64,000 nucleotides of DNA from Merluccius polli (lineage: Eukaryota > Chordata > Actinopteri > Gadiformes > Merlucciidae): NCBI GenBank assembly GCA_030340625.1, contig JAOPHQ010001138.1, forward strand, positions 1 to 64,000. The letters are read 5' to 3'. Both the position numbers and the translations under genes were made by a program. A model generated the notes under the pieces. The model did no database searches and had not been told where the DNA came from. It worked only from the letters and a program-made list of their open reading frames with translations. Shown here in pieces: positions 61,487-64,000 of the stretch. Position 1 is the first letter of the stretch, and every line of letters begins with the position of its first letter.

Positions 61487-62098
61487 AGCCACAGAGAGTG
61501 GGTGACTGTCCGGGGGAAGCGTAGCGGCAAATTACTGAAGCCCACGGCTCACCACCAGCCCATTCACGTTTCTAATACGTTTTCCCCACTCAGCGACACA
61601 CCCGCTGAGGAACAGACTCTGGTTATTGGCTCTTCTATAGTCAGAAACGTGAAGTTAGCGAAGCCAGCGGCCATAGCTAAATGTATCCCTGGGGCCAGAG
61701 CGGGCGATGTTGAATCCTATTTAAAACTGCTGACTAAAGACAAACGTAAATATCATAAGATTGTTATTCACGTCGGCGGTAATGACACCCGATTACGCCA
61801 ATCGGAGGTCACTAAAATTAATGTGGAGTCGGTGTGTAGATACGCCAAAACAATGTCGGACACCGTAGTTTTCTCTGGACCCCTGCCCAATGTGACCAGT
61901 GACGTCATGTATAGCCGCATGGCATCCTTCCACCGCTGGCTGTCCAGGTGGTGTCCAGCAAACCATGTGGGCTTCATAGATAATTGGCAGCCTTTTTGGG
62001 GAAAACCTGGTTTGATTGGGAGAGACGGCATCCATCCCACGTTGGATGGAGCGGCTCTCTTATCCAGGAATATGATGCAGTTTATTTCTAAAACCTGA
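61487..62098 (+). CDS. LINE ORF1 remnant with SGNH-esterase domain
   Basis: Open frame from the TAA at 61484 to TGA at 62096-62098, without a starting ATG, so it is 5'-truncated. SGNH blocks are all present: VIGSSIVRN (Ser), GARAGD (Gly), HVGGND (Asn) and GRDGIHP (Asp/His). Such esterase domains occur in CR1/L2-type fish LINEs, where they are thought to help RNP or membrane interaction. It is in the same reading frame as the downstream EN-RT. Confidence 0.8.
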   Translation, partial: SHREWVTVRGKRSGKLLKPTAHHQPIHVSNTFSPLSDTPAEEQTLVIGSSIVRNVKLAKPAAIAKCIPGARAGDVESYLKLLTKDKRKYHKIVIHVGGNDTRLRQSEVTKINVESVCRYAKTMSDTVVFSGPLPNVTSDVMYSRMASFHRWLSRWCPANHVGFIDNWQPFWGKPGLIGRDGIHPTLDGAALLSRNMMQFISKT

Positions 62099-62305
62099 CA
62101 GTCCAGAGTTGGGACCAGGAAGCAGAGTTGCTGTCTTACACACTTCTCTGCGCTTCCTCTAGTACAGTCACCCACCCACAACCCCATAGAGACTGTGTCT
62201 GTCCCCCGACCGCCTACATTATTGAAAGAAATAAAAACAAGAGGAGTTAACCATGAAAACCAAATAAAAATTAAAACCAACTCCTCAATAGCACAAAATA
62301 AAAGA

Positions 62306-64000
62306 ATGAAATGTGGACTGTTAAATATCAGGTCTCTGTCATCCAAAGCTGTTTTAGTGAATGAATTAATATCAGATTATGATATTGATTTGCTTTGTCT
62401 TACTGAGACCTGGTTGTCCCAAGAGGATTATGTTAGCCTAAATGAATCCACCCCCCCCAGTCATATTAATACTCACATTCCCCGAGGCACAGGCCGAGGA
62501 GGTGGAGTAGCAGCTATATATGATTCGAGGGTTTTAATGAACCCTAAACCAAAACTAAATTATAATTCATTTGAAAGCATTGTTCTTAGTCTTTCTCACC
62601 CAAACTGGAAAACACTGCAGCCAGTCCTATTTGTTATAGTGTACCGCGCTCCTGGACCGTACTCTGATTTTATATCTGAATTCTCAGAGTTTCTATCAAG
62701 TTTAGTTCTTAAATCAGATAAAGTAATTATTGTAGGTGATTTTAATGTCCATGTGGATGTTACAAATGACAGCCTTAGTAACGCATTTACCTCATTAATA
62801 GACTCAATTGGCTTCTGTCAGAGTGTAAATAAACCAACCCATTGTTTTAATCACACTCTTGACCTTGTTCTATCATATGGCATGGATATTGAACATTTAA
62901 TAGTTTTTCCACATAATCCTCTCCTATCTGACCATTATTTAATAACTTTTGAATTTCTATTATTAGAATATAAGCCATTAAGCAAAACTTCCTACAGCAG
63001 ATGTCTATCTGACAGTGCTGTAGCTAAATTTAAGGAGGAGATTCCATCAGTGTTTAATTCAATGCCATATCTGAATATAACAGAGTCCTATATTAACTTT
63101 AGTCACTCCCAAATTGATAATCTTGTTAATAGTGCTGCAGGCTCTCTACAATCAACATTAGATTCTATCGCTCCTAGAAAACAGAAAATAATAAAACATA
63201 GGAAACTAGCACCATGGTACAACCAACAAACTCGTCAATTAAAACAAGAAACAAGGAAATCAGAAAGGAAATGGCGCGCTTCCAATTTATTAGAAAATCG
63301 CTTAATTTGGCAAAATAATCTTAAAAATTATAGAAAGGCCCTCCGTAATGCCAGAGGAGCCTTTTACTCAGCACTAATAGAAGAAAATAAGAACAACCCT
63401 AGGTTCCTCTTCAGCACTGTAGCCAGGCTGACAGAGAGTCACAGCTCTATTGAGCCATGTATCCCCATCAACTTAAGTAGCAATGACTTCATGAACTTCT
63501 TTTATAATAAAATTATTACTATTAGAGAGACAATTAGTCACCAAATGCCCTCAATAGGTATCGCAGGCTCTCCAACATCAGACACTTTCACTGGTGCAAC
63601 CTTAGATGTGTATTTGGAGTGTTTCTCTGCTGTCAGTCTTCATCAGTTAACTTCTATAATTTCTTCATCGAAGTCATCAACCTGTCTGTTAGACCCCATC
63701 CCAACTAGGCTGCTTAAAGAAATTGTACCCTTAATTGGCACTTATTTACTGGAAATGATTAATCTTTCTTTATTATCAGGATATGTACCACAGTCCTTTA
63801 AAGTAGCTGTAATTAAACCCCTTCTTAAAAAGCCCACTCTTGACCCAGGGGTTTTAGCCAACTATAGACCGATTTCTAATCTCCCCTTTCTGTCTAAGAT
63901 TCTGGAGAAAGTATTCGCCAAACAATTGTATGACTTTCTACATAACAATAGTTTATTTGAGGATTTCCAGTCAGGATTTAGAGTTCATCATAGCACAGAG
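62306..64000 (+). CDS. LINE endonuclease-reverse transcriptase, open to the window end
   Basis: ATG AAA TGT GGA at 62306 is followed by 565 codons with no stop up to 64000. Endonuclease motifs: GLLNIRSL, CLTETWLS, GRGGGVA, VYRAPGP, GDFNVH, HTLDLVLSYG and LLSDHYLI. RT begins with KPLLKKPTLDPGVLANYRPI, SNLPFLSKILEKVFAKQL and FQSGFRVHHSTE. The frame is open upstream to the TGA of ORF1. The upstream codons (62099-62305) may also be translated. An uncorrupted frame suggests a young insertion. Confidence 0.85.
   Translation, partial: MKCGLLNIRSLSSKAVLVNELISDYDIDLLCLTETWLSQEDYVSLNESTPPSHINTHIPRGTGRGGGVAAIYDSRVLMNPKPKLNYNSFESIVLSLSHPNWKTLQPVLFVIVYRAPGPYSDFISEFSEFLSSLVLKSDKVIIVGDFNVHVDVTNDSLSNAFTSLIDSIGFCQSVNKPTHCFNHTLDLVLSYGMDIEHLIVFPHNPLLSDHYLITFEFLLLEYKPLSKTSYSRCLSDSAVAKFKEEIPSVFNSMPYLNITESYINFSHSQIDNLVNSAAGSLQSTLDSIAPRKQKIIKHRKLAPWYNQQTRQLKQETRKSERKWRASNLLENRLIWQNNLKNYRKALRNARGAFYSALIEENKNNPRFLFSTVARLTESHSSIEPCIPINLSSNDFMNFFYNKIITIRETISHQMPSIGIAGSPTSDTFTGATLDVYLECFSAVSLHQLTSIISSSKSSTCLLDPIPTRLLKEIVPLIGTYLLEMINLSLLSGYVPQSFKVAVIKPLLKKPTLDPGVLANYRPISNLPFLSKILEKVFAKQLYDFLHNNSLFEDFQSGFRVHHSTE

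Larger units (their letters stand above)
61487..64000 (+). mobile_element. L2/CR1-like LINE, 5'-truncated, running off the window
   Basis: SGNH ORF1, then apurinic-type endonuclease and the start of reverse transcriptase. It abuts the gypsy remnant near 61480 and continues past 64000, so its 3' end is not seen. Confidence 0.85.

Overview
The window looks like teleost fish nuclear DNA. It carries three spliced vertebrate genes in the order and orientation also known in human 2p13 (NFU1 and GFPT1 in tandem, ANTXR1 convergent with GFPT1). The rest is dense in fish-type repeats: very long TG microsatellites, hAT, piggyBac, P, Harbinger and EnSpm DNA transposons, tRNA-derived SINEs, a Ty3/gypsy fragment and a LINE with an SGNH-esterase domain.

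Layout. 1-236: copy of a dispersed transposon, cut by the window edge. 849-2561 (+): last five coding exons of NFU1, a mitochondrial Fe-S scaffold. 3644-19946 (+): complete GFPT1, 19 coding exons, 682 codons; its 3'UTR runs to about 21.6 kb. 21.6-24.99 kb: intergenic, with one unrecognised ORF beside CCAAT boxes. 24993-45065 (-): complete ANTXR1, 18 coding exons, 640 codons. All internal junctions of the three genes were placed by hand from GT/AG sites plus reading-frame continuity, and the phases agree at every junction.

45.6-58.2 kb is a stack of transposons inside transposons. The outer unit is Harbinger-like (decayed HARBI1-type transposase on the minus strand, related ends at 45629 and 58216). 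It was hit by a MITE with 9-bp target duplications (48986-58149; a sister copy lies at 46711-47232). That MITE was in turn hit by a P-type MITE carrying a THAP-domain first exon (49177-49668, perfect 28-bp inverted ends, 8-bp duplication) and by an 8.2-kb EnSpm/CACTA-like element (49790-57994). The EnSpm element looks nearly complete: a TNP2-type transposase ORF (53821-55791, -) lies inside the first intron of a seven-exon DUF4806-type gene (50848-56675, -), so one promoter may serve both by alternative splicing.

58.2-64 kb: an intergenic gap, a decayed Ty3/gypsy pol region (about 59.2-61.48 kb, -), then a 5'-truncated LINE on the plus strand. Its EN-RT frame is still open at the window end.

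The main themes for a second look are the Russian-doll transposon stack, the shared-promoter EnSpm gene pair, and the unusual crowding of simple repeats against splice sites of GFPT1 and ANTXR1, including a minisatellite that repeatedly copies a native 5' splice site.
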